The position numbers were made by a program, and so were the translations under genes. A stretch of 58,002 nt of DNA from NCBI GenBank assembly GCA_003480165.1, contig QUIQ01000011.1:1-58002 (forward strand), written 5' to 3'. The stretch's first letter is position 1; the number at the start of each line of letters is the position of its first letter. Shown one piece after another: positions 25,554 through 34,429 of this stretch. The DNA comes from Firmicutes bacterium AM41-11. Its GTDB lineage: Bacteria > Bacillota_I > Bacilli_A > Erysipelotrichales > Erysipelotrichaceae. The notes beneath the pieces were generated by a model. That model was not told the DNA's origin and made no database searches. It saw nothing but the letters and a program-made list of their open reading frames with translations.

Positions 25554-26237
25554 ATGTTTCCAGCATTTGCAGAAGTATTTACAAGTGAAAACATTATCTA
25601 TCTAGCAAAAGGTGCGCTGCTATCTTTATTGATAGCGGCGATTTCCTTATTGTTAGGATTGATTTTAGGCGTTATTGGAGCGAGTGGCAAACGTTCGAAA
25701 CATATTGTTCCTCGCGCTATAGCGAACTTTTATGTCGAAGTAATTCGTGGTACGCCATTATTGCTTCAAATATTATTGATTTTTTCCGTTATTCCATCGA
25801 TTTATACTGCAATTACAGGTACTGTATTGCGAATTAATGTCTATTTGATTGGTATTATTGCTCTTTCTTTGAATAGTGGAGCGTACCAAACCGAATTGAT
25901 TCGTAGTGGAATCAATGGCGTAGACAAAGGTCAATGGGAGGCATGTGAAACGTTAGGGCTTAGCACAAAACAAGCTATGCGTTTTGTGATTTTACCTCAA
26001 GCTTTTAAACGTATTGTACCTCCAGTTATTAGTGAATTTATTACGTTAATTAAAGATTCCTCATTAATTAGTACCATTGGTGCTGTGGAATTATTGAAAG
26101 GTGCGCAAGTCATTGGTACGGAATATTATGATGTAATGTCTCCGTATATTTTGGCAGCAATTTTCTATTTGATTATGACAATTAGTATTTCTTATTTAGG
26201 AAGATATGTAGAAAAGAGGTTGGCAGCCAGTGATTAA
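25554..26237 (+). CDS. Amino-acid ABC transporter, permease (HisM/GlnP type)
   Basis: A 227-residue inner-membrane permease of the His/Glu/Gln/Arg/opine transporter family with about five transmembrane segments. It contains the family signature [15 protein letters not shown] and the EAA loop [32 protein letters not shown], which docks to the ATPase. It lies 23 nt after the binding-protein gene and overlaps the ATPase start. Confidence 0.95.
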   Translation: MFPAFAEVFTSENIIYLAKGALLSLLIAAISLLLGLILGVIGASGKRSKHIVPRAIANFYVEVIRGTPLLLQILLIFSVIPSIYTAITGTVLRINVYLIGIIALSLNSGAYQTELIRSGINGVDKGQWEACETLGLSTKQAMRFVILPQAFKRIVPPVISEFITLIKDSSLISTIGAVELLKGAQVIGTEYYDVMSPYILAAIFYLIMTISISYLGRYVEKRLAASD

Positions 26238-26961
26238 AGTAGAACACGTTAGTAAACATTTTATCCATACACATGCATTAAATGATGTGAGTTTAAATAT
26301 TGAAAAAGGGGAAATTGTTAGTTTGATTGGACCAAGTGGTTCAGGCAAGAGTACTTTATTGCGTTGTATTCACGGACTCGAAAAACCAGAATCAGGGAAA
26401 GTCTATTTGGAAGGGGAAGAAATGGATCCTTCCAATGAAGAAAAATTCCGTACCCAGAGAAAAAAGATGGGTTTTGTGTTCCAACATTTTAACTTATTTC
26501 CTAATATGACAGTTTTAGAAAACTGTACGCTTGCCCAAAAAGAAGTGATTTCACGCTCTCAAGAAGAAGCTGAAGAAATTGCTTTACAATACTTGGACCG
26601 TGTTGGTTTGAAAGAAAAGAAGGATGAATATCCAAATAAATTATCTGGAGGGCAAAAGCAGCGTGTGGCCATTGCCCGTGCTCTTTGTATGAACCCAGAG
26701 ATCATGTTGTTTGATGAACCAACCAGTGCTCTGGATCCTGAAATGATTAAAGAAGTATTGGAAGTAATGACAGACTTAGCTAAAGAAGGCATGACGATGA
26801 TTGTAGTTACACATGAAATGGGATTTGCACGTAAAGTTGGTAGTCGTGTTGTTTTCCTTGATCATGGCGAAATTATCGAGGATGCGGATAGTGAATCATT
26901 CTTTGCAAATCCGCAATCAGAGCGTGCTAAAGATTTCCTTAGTAAGGTATTCTATCAATGA
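26230..26961 (+). CDS. Amino-acid ABC transporter, ATP-binding protein
   Basis: A 243-residue ATPase with Walker [11 protein letters not shown]-loop [13 protein letters not shown], signature [15 protein letters not shown], Walker [12 protein letters not shown] and switch His in VVTHEMGFA. It powers the permease encoded just upstream. The start is GTG at 26230, overlapping the permease stop by 8 nt, with AGAGG upstream. It overlaps the aminotransferase start at its 3' end, so the operon is tightly coupled. Confidence 0.95.
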   Translation: MIKVEHVSKHFIHTHALNDVSLNIEKGEIVSLIGPSGSGKSTLLRCIHGLEKPESGKVYLEGEEMDPSNEEKFRTQRKKMGFVFQHFNLFPNMTVLENCTLAQKEVISRSQEEAEEIALQYLDRVGLKEKKDEYPNKLSGGQKQRVAIARALCMNPEIMLFDEPTSALDPEMIKEVLEVMTDLAKEGMTMIVVTHEMGFARKVGSRVVFLDHGEIIEDADSESFFANPQSERAKDFLSKVFYQ

Positions 26962-28040
26962 AATTAGCTGATTTTAAAGTAGAGCAGTGGATGAATGACC
27001 ATGAGATGCAAGCTAAGTACAATTTAACCGATACTTGCTCGAAAGAAATGTCATTAAAAGAACTACTAGATTTAGAATCGATTGATTTAGACATGATTTT
27101 GGATTATGGCGAAATCACAGGCTCTCAGGCGGTGAAAAAAGGAATTTTATCTCTTTATGAAAGTGGCAACTACAAGCAAATAACTACATGTCATGGCTGT
27201 TTGGAAGCCAATATGTTGGTGATGCAAACCTTATTGGAAAAAGGAGATCATGTGATTACTTTTTCTCCTGGGTATCAACAATTTATGGAAATTCCTGCTT
27301 CTTTGGGCTGTGAAGTATCCATATTACCTTTGGATGCCCATTGGCAACCGAGTCTAGAAGCTGTTAAAGATGCACTTTGTGCAAATACCAAGATGGTTAT
27401 TTTAAATAATCCAAATAATCCAACGGGGATTTCCTTTTCCAAGGCATTTGTACAGGGCTTGATTGATTTGTGTAAAGCAAGAAAGATTTATATTCTTTGT
27501 GATGAAGTCTATCGAGGCTTTTCCGATGACAAATCAATTAGTGATATGTATGAATGGGGTATTTCTACTTCATCTTTAAGTAAGACCTTATCTTTAGCAG
27601 GACTTCGTTATGGCTGGATCAAAGCCGATGAGAGCATTATTCATCAAATTAATGTGCGAAGAGATTATGCTATGATTTCAACGGGACCTTTAATGGATGC
27701 TTTGGCGACTATTGCCTTGCGGCATAAAACAGAACTTATGGCAGCTAATAAAGCTCGTATTGAAACAAATAAACAAACCGTACGAGAATGGTTGAAAGAC
27801 CATCCGCATTTCGAAGTGCAGTTGCCCGAAGCTGCAACTGTTAGCTTTTTACATTTTGACTATCCGATTTCAAGTGTAGAGTTTGCAGAAGATTGTTTAG
27901 CAGAAACGGGTGTTTTCTTTGTTCCTGGCTCTTGTTTTGGCTATGAATCCTATTTGCGTCTTGGCTTAGGGCAAGATAGTGAAAAGATGAAAGAGGGATT
28001 GGCTCAGTTATCCGTTTGGTGTGAAAAACGCTTTGGTTGA
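26958..28040 (+). CDS. PLP-dependent aminotransferase-like enzyme in transporter operon
   Basis: A 360-residue fold type I PLP enzyme. Motifs: [33 protein letters not shown] and [18 protein letters not shown] with the Schiff-base Lys and phosphate-binding Arg. The pattern resembles the aminotransferase group that includes capreomycidine synthase, an arginine-derived-substrate enzyme; that fits an arginine-type T-box and transporter, but this is inference. The ATG overlaps the ATPase stop (ATGA), so it is part of the transport operon and likely acts on the imported amino acid. Confidence 0.82.
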   Translation: MKLADFKVEQWMNDHEMQAKYNLTDTCSKEMSLKELLDLESIDLDMILDYGEITGSQAVKKGILSLYESGNYKQITTCHGCLEANMLVMQTLLEKGDHVITFSPGYQQFMEIPASLGCEVSILPLDAHWQPSLEAVKDALCANTKMVILNNPNNPTGISFSKAFVQGLIDLCKARKIYILCDEVYRGFSDDKSISDMYEWGISTSSLSKTLSLAGLRYGWIKADESIIHQINVRRDYAMISTGPLMDALATIALRHKTELMAANKARIETNKQTVREWLKDHPHFEVQLPEAATVSFLHFDYPISSVEFAEDCLAETGVFFVPGSCFGYESYLRLGLGQDSEKMKEGLAQLSVWCEKRFG

Positions 28041-28085
28041 TTCTACTTTTTGAAGTATGTTACACTGATACCAATGAGGTGGCGT

Positions 28086-28595
28086 ATGAGAAAACTTTTG
28101 ATGGTATTAAGTGGTCTTCTTGTATTGAGCGGCTGCTCTGGTGTGGATACGATTTTTAAAAATGATGTATCGAAAGACCCTGTTCAAGACAAAAAAACAA
28201 CGAAAAAAGTCGTGATTCAATGCGACCATGGAGAAGATATAAAAACAACATTTGAAGCATCGGGCGATAATATATTGCAGATGAAACAGATATCACATCT
28301 TACCCTTTCGGATATGGGGCTTGAAATTAGTGACGAAATGAATAAGGATACGATCCAACAAAAGATTAATGAATCTTTACAGGAGAAGTATCAATATGTT
28401 GATGGAGTATCTGTAAAAGGAACTTTAACAGATGATAAAGTGGAAATTGAAACAGATATTAATTTCCGTAAAGCCAATAAAGATGACTTAGTTTCGTTGG
28501 GCTTATTAGATAAAGCTGAAAAAGAAAATAAAGAAGTTTCTTTAAAAAAGACAATAAAAGCATATCAGGCAAATGGATATGCTTGCCAAGAGTAA
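28086..28595 (+). CDS. DUF1307 (YehR-like) lipoprotein
   Basis: A 169-residue lipoprotein with lipobox LSGC (Cys about residue 17). The body fits the YehR/DUF1307 pattern: a basic start (TTKKVVIQCDHGEDIKTTFE), an internal LSDMGLEISDEMNKDTIQQ repeat-like region, KYQYVDGVSVKGTLTDDKVEIE and a closing SLKKTIKAYQANGY. Function of the family is unknown; proteins are surface anchored. The ATG at 28086 is chosen because GAGGTGG lies directly upstream, which rules out in-frame starts at 28050 and 28074. TACACT near 28063 is a possible -10. Confidence 0.85.
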   Translation: MRKLLMVLSGLLVLSGCSGVDTIFKNDVSKDPVQDKKTTKKVVIQCDHGEDIKTTFEASGDNILQMKQISHLTLSDMGLEISDEMNKDTIQQKINESLQEKYQYVDGVSVKGTLTDDKVEIETDINFRKANKDDLVSLGLLDKAEKENKEVSLKKTIKAYQANGYACQE

Positions 28596-28618
28596 AAAGC
28601 GGGTAAGCCGCTTTTTTT
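28596..28618 (+). terminator. Terminator of the DUF1307 lipoprotein gene
   Basis: AAAGCGG / CCGCTTT hairpin with a 5-nt loop and seven Ts immediately after the stop codon. Confidence 0.85.
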
Positions 28619-28633
28619 AAAAGGAGTGTATAT

Positions 28634-29269
28634 ATGCGTTACTACATAGCGGATAATCATTTTTTTCATCGTTCATTATTGACTAAAATGGATCAGAGAG
28701 ACTTTGATTCGGTTGAAGAAATGAATGATTACATGATTGAACAATGGAATAAGAAAGTACGAAAAAATGATGAGGTTGTGATTCTCGGCGATTTTTCCTG
28801 GGGAGATTTGGAACAGACGCAAGATGTACTGGATCGTTTAAAAGGTAAGTTGTTCATGATTCGTGGGAATCATGATTATTTTTTAGATGATAAGCAATTT
28901 GATGATAGTCAGTTTGGCTGGATCAAAGACTATGCAGAGTTAAATGACAATCGGCGCAAAGTGGTTTTATCGCATTATCCTATTGCTTGTTACAATGGAC
29001 AATATCGTAGAGATGAAAATGGAAACCCTAAGACGTATATGTTGCATGGGCATATTCATAAAACGCAAGATCAACAGTTATTGGATGCCTACCAAGAGAT
29101 GGTTACACATACGACCCATGCTGCTATAGGTGGTGGGTATGAACAGATACCTTGTCAATTGATAAATTGTTTCTGCATGTATTCGGATTATATGCCTATG
29201 ACTTTAGATGAATGGATTGAGATTGATAAAAAAAGGCGACAAAGTACTATAAAAAATGATACAATGTAA
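28634..29269 (+). CDS. Calcineurin-like metallophosphoesterase
   Basis: A 211-residue cytosolic phosphoesterase with the five metal-binding blocks of the family: ADNHFFH at the N-terminus (the first Asp-x-His variant), GDFSWGD, RGNHDYF, LSHYPI and HGHIHK. The substrate is unknown; small proteins of this type act on nucleotides or phosphodiesters. AAGGAG precedes the ATG. The GntR regulator gene begins 16 nt after its stop, so the two could be co-transcribed. Confidence 0.88.
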   Translation: MRYYIADNHFFHRSLLTKMDQRDFDSVEEMNDYMIEQWNKKVRKNDEVVILGDFSWGDLEQTQDVLDRLKGKLFMIRGNHDYFLDDKQFDDSQFGWIKDYAELNDNRRKVVLSHYPIACYNGQYRRDENGNPKTYMLHGHIHKTQDQQLLDAYQEMVTHTTHAAIGGGYEQIPCQLINCFCMYSDYMPMTLDEWIEIDKKRRQSTIKNDTM

Positions 29270-29285
29270 CCAAAGAGGGCGAATT

Positions 29286-30035
29286 ATGGAACAACTACAT
29301 CAGGAAAAAGGTTCAAAAACTAAAGCATTGTATCTACAAATTAAAGAAATTTATCGTAAAAAGATCTTAAATGGAGCACTTCAATTAGGGGATAAGATTG
29401 AAAGTGAACTCGAAATCCAAAAAAAATATAATGTATCGCGTATTACAGCACGACAGGCAATTCTGGATCTGGAAAAAGAAGGAATGGTAAAAAGAGGTCG
29501 TGGTAAAGGAACGTTTGTGATCTGGCGACCAGGCATCGAAGAGGATTTAATGCATGTTTCAAGTTTTACGCAAGAAATGGAAGCTATTGGTCGAGTGCCA
29601 GGTACAAGTTTTGTTTCTATCACAAAAGAACGTTTGGATGCGAAAACGGCACGTGAATTTGATACCGATGAAGATCAATTAATGTATTGTGTGCGACGTG
29701 TTCGTACTGCAGATGACGTAAAAATTGTTTATATGATTTCTTATTATCCTTTATCTACAAATTTACCTATGAATCCAAACTTGATTAATGGTTCTATCTA
29801 TGAATTTTTAGATTATACGGGATCTGGTATTCCAACGCATATTAAGGAAAAGATTCGTGCGGAACTTCCCAATGACGAAATCGTTGAAGCGTTAAATATT
29901 TCGAAGACGCAACCGGTTTTGTTCCGATCACGTATTTCTTATAGTGAAGAACATAAATTGTTGGAATTATCGAAATGTTATTTCCGGGGAGATCTCTATG
30001 CGTATACAATCACCACTTCCAGTGATAAAGACTAG
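29286..30035 (+). CDS. GntR-family transcriptional regulator (HutC/UTRA type)
   Basis: A 249-residue regulator. The N-terminal winged helix (about residues 10-80) has LYLQIKEIYRKKIL, GDKIESELEIQKKYNVSRITARQAILDLEKEGMV and RGRGKGTFV, the last being the wing typical of GntR. The rest is a UTRA ligand-binding domain (MHVSSFTQEMEAIGR, LMYCVRRVRTADD, LFRSRISYSEEHKLLEL). UTRA regulators usually sense sugar phosphates or amino-acid-derived ligands. Start at 29286 with AGAGGG upstream; TACAAT near 29260 may be its -10. No obvious target operon is adjacent. Confidence 0.9.
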   Translation: MEQLHQEKGSKTKALYLQIKEIYRKKILNGALQLGDKIESELEIQKKYNVSRITARQAILDLEKEGMVKRGRGKGTFVIWRPGIEEDLMHVSSFTQEMEAIGRVPGTSFVSITKERLDAKTAREFDTDEDQLMYCVRRVRTADDVKIVYMISYYPLSTNLPMNPNLINGSIYEFLDYTGSGIPTHIKEKIRAELPNDEIVEALNISKTQPVLFRSRISYSEEHKLLELSKCYFRGDLYAYTITTSSDKD

Positions 30036-30057
30036 ATGGCAAATGCCATCTTTTTTT
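30034..30057 (+). terminator. Terminator of the GntR gene
   Basis: AGATGGC-aaat-GCCATCT followed by six further Ts, overlapping the stop codon. Confidence 0.9.
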
Positions 30058-30079
30058 GTAGATATTTGAATATAGAAAT

Positions 30080-30105
30080 AAAAAAAAGAGCTCTCGCTCT
30101 TTATT
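30080..30105 (-). terminator. Terminator of tRNA-Glu
   Basis: On the minus strand AAAGAGC-GAGA-GCTCTTTTTTTT: a short stem with a GAGA tetraloop and eight Ts, located 8 nt past the tRNA CCA end. Confidence 0.8.
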
Positions 30106-30112
30106 TGAATAT

Positions 30113-30188
30113 TGGTGACGCGTACGGGATTCGAACCCGTGAATGTATGCGTGAAAGGCATATGAGTTAACCGTTTCTCCAACGCGCC
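30113..30188 (-). tRNA. tRNA-Glu (TTC)
   Basis: 76 nt with encoded CCA on the minus strand. Acceptor stem GGCGCGT / ACGCGTC, anticodon loop CTTTCAC with anticodon TTC, T-arm GGGTTCGAATCCC. Confidence 0.96.
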
Positions 30189-30203
30189 ATCTTTTTTTGA
30201 ATG

Positions 30204-30220
30204 ACTTGTTCTTAACAAGT
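30204..30220 (-). promoter_or_regulatory. Leader hairpin at the 5' end of the tRNA-Glu precursor
   Basis: A perfect 7-bp inverted repeat ACTTGTT / AACAAGT with a 3-nt loop lies between the predicted transcription start (about 30222) and the tRNA. It may be a 5' leader structure or an operator; function unknown. Confidence 0.4.
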
Positions 30221-30228
30221 GCTCACTT

Positions 30229-30257
30229 ATACTATCATGACTTATTTTCTAATGCAA
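30229..30257 (-). promoter_or_regulatory. Promoter of tRNA-Glu
   Basis: On the minus strand TTGCAT (30252-30257), 17-nt spacer, TAGTAT (30229-30234). Confidence 0.65.
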
Positions 30258-30540
30258 GGACTTTTTTTAAAAAAATTTAACAAATTTAAACAAAGTGGTT
30301 TAAAGCCAGAAAATTGGGATTGAATGGAGGGCACAAAAGTCTTTGTTCTAAAGGGAGATAGGAATGTAAAGGTAGTATATAGAACTATTGATGATTGTGT
30401 GACAAATGAATCGTGTTCATAGAAATTTCCTTTCTGGTTTCTGTCAAAACAAGAATACAATTTCTATGAACATTTTTTATCCTTTTTGGAATCTAGTTTC
30501 ATTTTACAATTCAGGGAACTAGAAAAATAGAAAAAAGTAG
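30258..30540. other. Intergenic region upstream of rplK with two long inverted repeats
   Basis: No convincing gene on either strand. A perfect 13-bp inverted repeat GTTCATAGAAATT / AATTTCTATGAAC (30415-30427 and 30459-30471) encloses 31 nt and is followed on the plus strand by ATTTTTT. A second, 7-bp repeat TCTAGTT / AACTAGA lies at about 30493-30522. Minus-strand reading around 30242-30460 is open for 72 codons but lacks a ribosome-binding site and resembles nothing I know. It could hold a small RNA, a terminator or a degenerate mobile element. The usual secE and nusG genes are not here. Confidence 0.6.
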
Positions 30541-30569
30541 TTGAAGTCTGATGCCTTTTAGCATAGAAT
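30541..30569 (+). promoter_or_regulatory. Promoter of rplK-rplA
   Basis: TTGAAG (30541-30546), 17-nt spacer, TAGAAT (30564-30569). The ~70-nt leader that follows has a short hairpin GAGTG / CACTC (about 30589-30604), a possible site for L1-type autoregulation by analogy. Confidence 0.7.
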
Positions 30570-30645
30570 AAATAGGCATGCGTGGCAGAGTGCGCATTCA
30601 CTCATTATGACCACTGCATAAGACAATAGATTAGGAGGTCGTCTT

Positions 30646-31071
30646 ATGGCAAAGAAAAATGCAAAAGTAGTTAAAATTTGTAAACTACAATTTATGGCTG
30701 GGCAAGCAAAACCAGGTCCTGCTTTAGCAAGTGCTGGTATTAACATGCCTCAATTCTGTACTGCATTTAATGATGCAACGAAAGATCGTCATGGAGAAGT
30801 AGTTCCTGTTGTTATTACAGCTTACGAAGATAAGAGCTTCGATTTTGTAACAAAAACAACACCAGCAGCAAACTTATTGAAGAAAGCTGCAAACATTCAA
30901 AAGGCAAGTAGCGATCAAAAAGTGACTTCAGGTACGATTACTGTTGATCAATTAAAAGAAATCGCTGAATACAAGATGCCAGATTTAAATGCCAATGATA
31001 TCGAAGGTGCTATGCGAATTGTAGCTGGTACAGCTCGTAACATGGGTATCAAAGTAGAAGGATTTGAATAG
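30646..31071 (+). CDS. rplK: 50S ribosomal protein L11
   Basis: A 141-residue protein binding 23S rRNA at the GTPase-associated centre and forming the base of the L10-L12 stalk. It shows [22 protein letters not shown] with the proline-rich GQA..PGPAL segment and the C-terminal rRNA-binding [12 protein letters not shown]. Normal length. Strong AGGAGG. First gene of rplK-rplA. Confidence 0.98.
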   Translation: MAKKNAKVVKICKLQFMAGQAKPGPALASAGINMPQFCTAFNDATKDRHGEVVPVVITAYEDKSFDFVTKTTPAANLLKKAANIQKASSDQKVTSGTITVDQLKEIAEYKMPDLNANDIEGAMRIVAGTARNMGIKVEGFE

Positions 31072-31085
31072 GAGGGTAAATCGAT

Positions 31086-31769
31086 ATGGCTAAGAAAAGT
31101 AAACGTTATTTAGAAGCTGCAAAATTGGTTGACTCATCAAAAAGCTATTCAATCGAAGAAGCAGTTGCTTTATTAAAGAAAGTAGCTACAAGTAAAATGG
31201 ATGAATCTGTTGAATTATCTTTCAACTTAAATGTAGATCCACGTCATGCTGATCAATTGATCCGTGGTGCTATGGTTCTTCCAAACGGAACAGGTAAAAC
31301 ACAAACTGTTGCAGTTGTAGCTGATGGAGAAAAAGCAAAAGAAGCTCAAGAAGCTGGAGCTGATTTTGTAGGTGACCAAGATTTAATCGACAAAATCTCA
31401 AAAGGTTGGTTCGGTTTTGATGTTTTGGTAGCTACACCAAACATGATGGGTAAATTAGGACGTTTAGGACGTGTCTTAGGTCCTAAAGGATTGATGCCTA
31501 ACCCTAAAACTGGTACTGTAACAATGGATGTTGCAAATGCCGTTGATGAAATCAAAAAAGGTAAGGTTACTTACCGTGTAGACCGCGATGGTAACTTAAA
31601 TGTTATGATTGGTAAAGCAAGTTTCGATGAAGAAAAATTAATCGAAAACTTCAAAGCCATCTATACTCGTATTGTAAAGGCTCGTCCTTCTTCAATTAAG
31701 GGTACATACATGAACACTTGTGTTCTTACATCTACTATGGGTCCTGCTATCCATATCGTGATGGAATAA
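31086..31769 (+). CDS. rplA: 50S ribosomal protein L1
   Basis: A 227-residue protein of the L1 stalk that helps release E-site tRNA; in many bacteria it represses its own operon. Shows [56 protein letters not shown] and the C-terminal [18 protein letters not shown]. Normal length. It lies 14 nt after rplK. Confidence 0.98.
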   Translation: MAKKSKRYLEAAKLVDSSKSYSIEEAVALLKKVATSKMDESVELSFNLNVDPRHADQLIRGAMVLPNGTGKTQTVAVVADGEKAKEAQEAGADFVGDQDLIDKISKGWFGFDVLVATPNMMGKLGRLGRVLGPKGLMPNPKTGTVTMDVANAVDEIKKGKVTYRVDRDGNLNVMIGKASFDEEKLIENFKAIYTRIVKARPSSIKGTYMNTCVLTSTMGPAIHIVME

Positions 31770-31774
31770 TTTTG

Positions 31775-31803
31775 TTGACAAACAAAAGATTAGCGTTTAA
31801 TAT
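31775..31803 (+). promoter_or_regulatory. Promoter of rplJ-rplL
   Basis: Perfect TTGACA (31775-31780), 17-nt spacer, TAATAT (31798-31803). Confidence 0.85.
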
Positions 31804-31814
31804 TCATATGTTAT

Positions 31815-31915
31815 CAATATTCCAAAGACAGTAACGGCAGATTTGCTTAATAAGGTTACCGAGGGTTGATGCACTGAGATGCTCATTTTTACCCGTGCTT
31901 TGGTGCGGGTTTTTC
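31815..31915 (+). promoter_or_regulatory. Ribosomal protein L10 leader with terminator hairpin
   Basis: The leader contains CCAAAGACAGTAACGGC (from 31822) and CTTAATAAGGTTACCGAGG, the recognisable L10-leader (rplJ leader) core bound by L10 or the L10-L12 complex. It ends in the hairpin ACCCG...CGGGT (31891-31910) followed by Ts, which can act as the attenuator. Confidence 0.85.
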
Positions 31916-31955
31916 TTTGAATATTGTTACAATATAGAAAGATGAGGTAGACGGA

Positions 31956-32519
31956 ATGAATCAGGAAGTTCTTGCCGCAAAGGAAGCAAAAGTCGCTGAA
32001 TTAACTGATAAGATGCAAGCTGCTAGCTCTGTTGTTATGGTTGAATACCGTGGTTTAACAGTTGCTGAAGCTACAGAACTTCGTCGTAACCTTCGTGCAG
32101 AAGATGTAGAATTCAAAGTTTACAAAAACGGAATTTCACGTCGTGCTGCAGAAAAATTAGGATACGATGAATTCAGTAAGAATTTAGTTGGACCAAACGC
32201 TTTGGCTTTTGGTAAGGATCCAGTTGCCCCTGCTCGTGTTTTAGCAAAATTTGCTAAAGATCATGAAGCATTGGTTTTAAAAACTGGTATCGTTGATGGA
32301 GAAGTTGTCGGTGAAGACACAATCCAAAAATTAGCATTATTACCTAACAAAGAAGGTATGTTGGCTAAGTTCGCTTCTACTTTGAATGCTCCAGTTATTA
32401 AATTTGCAATGACTGTTAAAGCATTAGCAGAAGCAAAAGAAAATGGAACTGTAAAATCTGCAGAAGAAGCACCAGCTGAAGCTGTAGAAGAACCAGCTGC
32501 AGAGGCAGCTGCTGAATAA
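31956..32519 (+). CDS. rplJ: 50S ribosomal protein L10
   Basis: A 187-residue protein anchoring L7/L12 dimers to the ribosome stalk. Shows [31 protein letters not shown] and the helical C-terminal L12-binding part. It is ~20 residues longer than the usual ~166 because of an Ala/Glu-rich acidic tail (about residues 168-187). Preceded by the L10 leader; GAGGTAG is the ribosome-binding site. Confidence 0.97.
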   Translation: MNQEVLAAKEAKVAELTDKMQAASSVVMVEYRGLTVAEATELRRNLRAEDVEFKVYKNGISRRAAEKLGYDEFSKNLVGPNALAFGKDPVAPARVLAKFAKDHEALVLKTGIVDGEVVGEDTIQKLALLPNKEGMLAKFASTLNAPVIKFAMTVKALAEAKENGTVKSAEEAPAEAVEEPAAEAAAE

Positions 32520-32536
32520 TTAGGAGGAAAATAAAA

Positions 32537-32908
32537 ATGGCTAAATTAACTCAAGAAGATATCCTTGCTTACTTAGAAGAAGCTACTATTTTAGAATTAA
32601 ATGACTTAGTAAGTGCAATCGAAGACAAATTCGGTGTTGTTGCAGCTGCTGCTGTTGCTGCTCCTGCTGCTGGAGCTGCTGAAGAAGCTGCTGGACCTAG
32701 CGAAGTTACTGTTACATTAACAGATATCGGAGCTACTAAAGTTAAAGTAATCAAAGCTGTACGTGAAATCACTGGCTTAGGATTAGTAGATGCTAAGAAA
32801 TTGGTTGATAGTGCACCAAGCGCAATCAAAGAAAACATCGATCCAGAAGAAGCAGAAGACATCAAAAACAAATTGGTTGAAGCTGGAGCTACTGTCGAAG
32901 TTAAATAA
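32537..32908 (+). CDS. rplL: 50S ribosomal protein L7/L12
   Basis: A 123-residue stalk protein that recruits translation GTPases. N-terminal dimerisation helices ([16 protein letters not shown]), Ala-rich hinge (about residues 36-52) and globular C-terminal domain ([27 protein letters not shown]) are all seen. Normal length. The usual downstream rpoB-rpoC are absent; a terminator follows at once. Confidence 0.98.
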   Translation: MAKLTQEDILAYLEEATILELNDLVSAIEDKFGVVAAAAVAAPAAGAAEEAAGPSEVTVTLTDIGATKVKVIKAVREITGLGLVDAKKLVDSAPSAIKENIDPEEAEDIKNKLVEAGATVEVK

Positions 32909-32925
32909 GCTCGTTTGTAGTTTAG

Positions 32926-32955
32926 AAACCTTTGTCCATGGACAGAGGTTTTTTT
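32926..32955 (+). terminator. Terminator of rplJ-rplL
   Basis: AACCTTTGTCC / GGACAGAGGTT (one G-U pair) followed by a T-run. Confidence 0.85.
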
Positions 32956-32980
32956 CTGTTTTTGGAAGTGAGGTGATTGA

Positions 32981-33421
32981 ATGAAGAAAATCGCAATCGC
33001 ATTTTTAACAGTCTTACTTTGCGCATGCTCGCAAACCAAAGTAGACATGCATGTCAATGACGCATATTTGGAAGTACAAGAAACAACGGCCAATATGAAT
33101 ACTATGAATGGATATGCGTATGAATTTGTCGTATTCGCCAAAAAAGATTTGACCCACTTTGGTCAGACCGATGTGCAAAAAGATCCATATATTTTGATTA
33201 CAAAATTGGATAAAAAACAAATGTTGAATCAAAAAGGTTATAAAATGAAACCTTATTTAAAAGATTCTACATATAAGGCTTTCTTAGTAAAAACCATTTC
33301 AAAGGATGAAGTGGATAAAGATGACTTTGGTAAGACATTCTTTTCCGACATTGATAAAGATATTCAAAAGGATATGCATGCCTATTTAGTAGGAAATGTA
33401 CAACATCTTCAAACAAATTAG
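32981..33421 (+). CDS. Hypothetical lipoprotein
   Basis: A 146-residue protein with a short signal peptide and lipobox LLCAC (Cys about residue 14 or 16). The mature part is lysine/aspartate-rich (HFGQTDVQKDPYILITKLDKKQ; DKDDFGKTFFSDIDKDIQKD). I do not recognise the family. GAGGTGAT precedes the ATG. It is a single-gene unit between the rplL terminator and its own terminator, in the place where rpoBC is usually found. Confidence 0.75.
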   Translation: MKKIAIAFLTVLLCACSQTKVDMHVNDAYLEVQETTANMNTMNGYAYEFVVFAKKDLTHFGQTDVQKDPYILITKLDKKQMLNQKGYKMKPYLKDSTYKAFLVKTISKDEVDKDDFGKTFFSDIDKDIQKDMHAYLVGNVQHLQTN

Positions 33422-33451
33422 ACTTTTGTGTTTTTCGCAAAAGTCTTTTTT
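33421..33451 (+). terminator. Terminator of the hypothetical lipoprotein gene
   Basis: GACTTTTG / CAAAAGTC stem followed by six Ts; the T-run merges with the first Pho-box-like element. Confidence 0.85.
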
Positions 33452-33512
33452 ACATTTCTTTGCATGAATTTAACAATTCTCGGCTTTAGAGTTTTCAATC
33501 GGGTACTACTAT
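33449..33512 (+). promoter_or_regulatory. Pho-box-like region and promoter of the pst operon
   Basis: TTTACA (33449), TTTGCA (33459), TTAACA (33470) and TTTTCA (33492) lie at steps of 10, 11 and 22 bp, the direct-repeat pattern bound by PhoP-type regulators. A possible -10 TACTAT is at 33507-33512, 34 nt before the start codon. Matches the repeat upstream of the phoU-phoP-phoR operon, consistent with co-regulation under phosphate limitation. Confidence 0.55.
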
Positions 33513-33545
33513 GAGCATGTACAAAGTTCATAGGAGGAATTCAAA

Positions 33546-34421
33546 ATGAAAAAAGGAGCTTCGTTATTCTTAGCAGCTGCTATGACAGCAGGCTTACTAA
33601 CGGGTTGTGGTTCAAGTTCTACAGACTCATCTAGTTCAGATTTAGAAGGTACAATTACTGCGGCAGGTTCATCTGCATTAAAACCATTGGTAGATGAAGC
33701 AAGCCAAAAGTTTATTGAAAAGAATCCAAATGTATCTATTACCGTAGATGCTGGTGGATCTGGAGAAGGATTGAAACAAGTATCTGAAGGAACTGTTACA
33801 ATCGGTAACTCAGATGTAAGTGCAGAAGAAAAATTAGATGCTGATCAAGCAAAAGAATTAGTTGATCACCAAGTATGTGTTGTTACTATGGCACCAATCG
33901 TAAACAAAGATGTTACAGAAGCTGGTGTTAAAGATTTATCAACAGATCAATTAATCGGAATCTTTACTGGTCAAATCACAAACTGGAAAGATGTTGGTGG
34001 ACCAGAAGAAGATATCGTATTAGTAACACGTCCATCATCTTCAGGAACACGTGCTACATTTGAAAAATATGCATTAAACGGAAATGCAGAAGCTGAAAAC
34101 AAGAGTATGGAAACCGATGATTCTGGTGTCTTGTTAAAGAACGTATCAGACACAAAAGGTGCAATTGGTTATGTAGCTTTATCTTACTTAGTTGACAACA
34201 AAGACGTTGATGCTGTTTCTATTGATGGTGTTGCACCAACACTAGAAAATACATATAACGGAACATACAAAGTATGGACAATGGAACATATGTATACAAA
34301 AGGTAAAGGTTCTAAAGCTGATAAAGCATTCATTAAATATATCATGTCAGATGACTTCGCTAAGACTTGTGAAAAACTTGGATATGGCGTTTCATCTAAA
34401 ATGGAAAGCACAGAACATTAA
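33546..34421 (+). CDS. pstS: Phosphate ABC transporter, phosphate-binding lipoprotein
   Basis: A 291-residue lipoprotein (lipobox LLTGC, Cys about residue 21, followed by a Ser-rich linker). The mature part shows ITAAGSSALKPLVDEA, VDAGGSGEGLKQVSEGTVTIGNSDVS and RPSSSGTRATFEKY, which form the phosphate pocket of PstS. Outside the cell it delivers phosphate to PstCA. AGGAGG precedes the ATG. First gene of pstSCAB-phoU. Confidence 0.96.
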   Translation: MKKGASLFLAAAMTAGLLTGCGSSSTDSSSSDLEGTITAAGSSALKPLVDEASQKFIEKNPNVSITVDAGGSGEGLKQVSEGTVTIGNSDVSAEEKLDADQAKELVDHQVCVVTMAPIVNKDVTEAGVKDLSTDQLIGIFTGQITNWKDVGGPEEDIVLVTRPSSSGTRATFEKYALNGNAEAENKSMETDDSGVLLKNVSDTKGAIGYVALSYLVDNKDVDAVSIDGVAPTLENTYNGTYKVWTMEHMYTKGKGSKADKAFIKYIMSDDFAKTCEKLGYGVSSKMESTEH

Positions 34422-34429
34422 TGTTTCAT

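Noticed and set aside
30242..30460. Minus-strand open frame of 72 codons upstream of rplK
   Set aside because: No Shine-Dalgarno, no recognisable protein, and its start lies inside the long inverted repeat; kept only as a possible degenerate element.
32569..33141. Minus-strand open frame of 190 codons opposite rplL
   Set aside because: Codon bias shadow of the Ala-rich rplL; no ribosome-binding site and it crosses a terminator.
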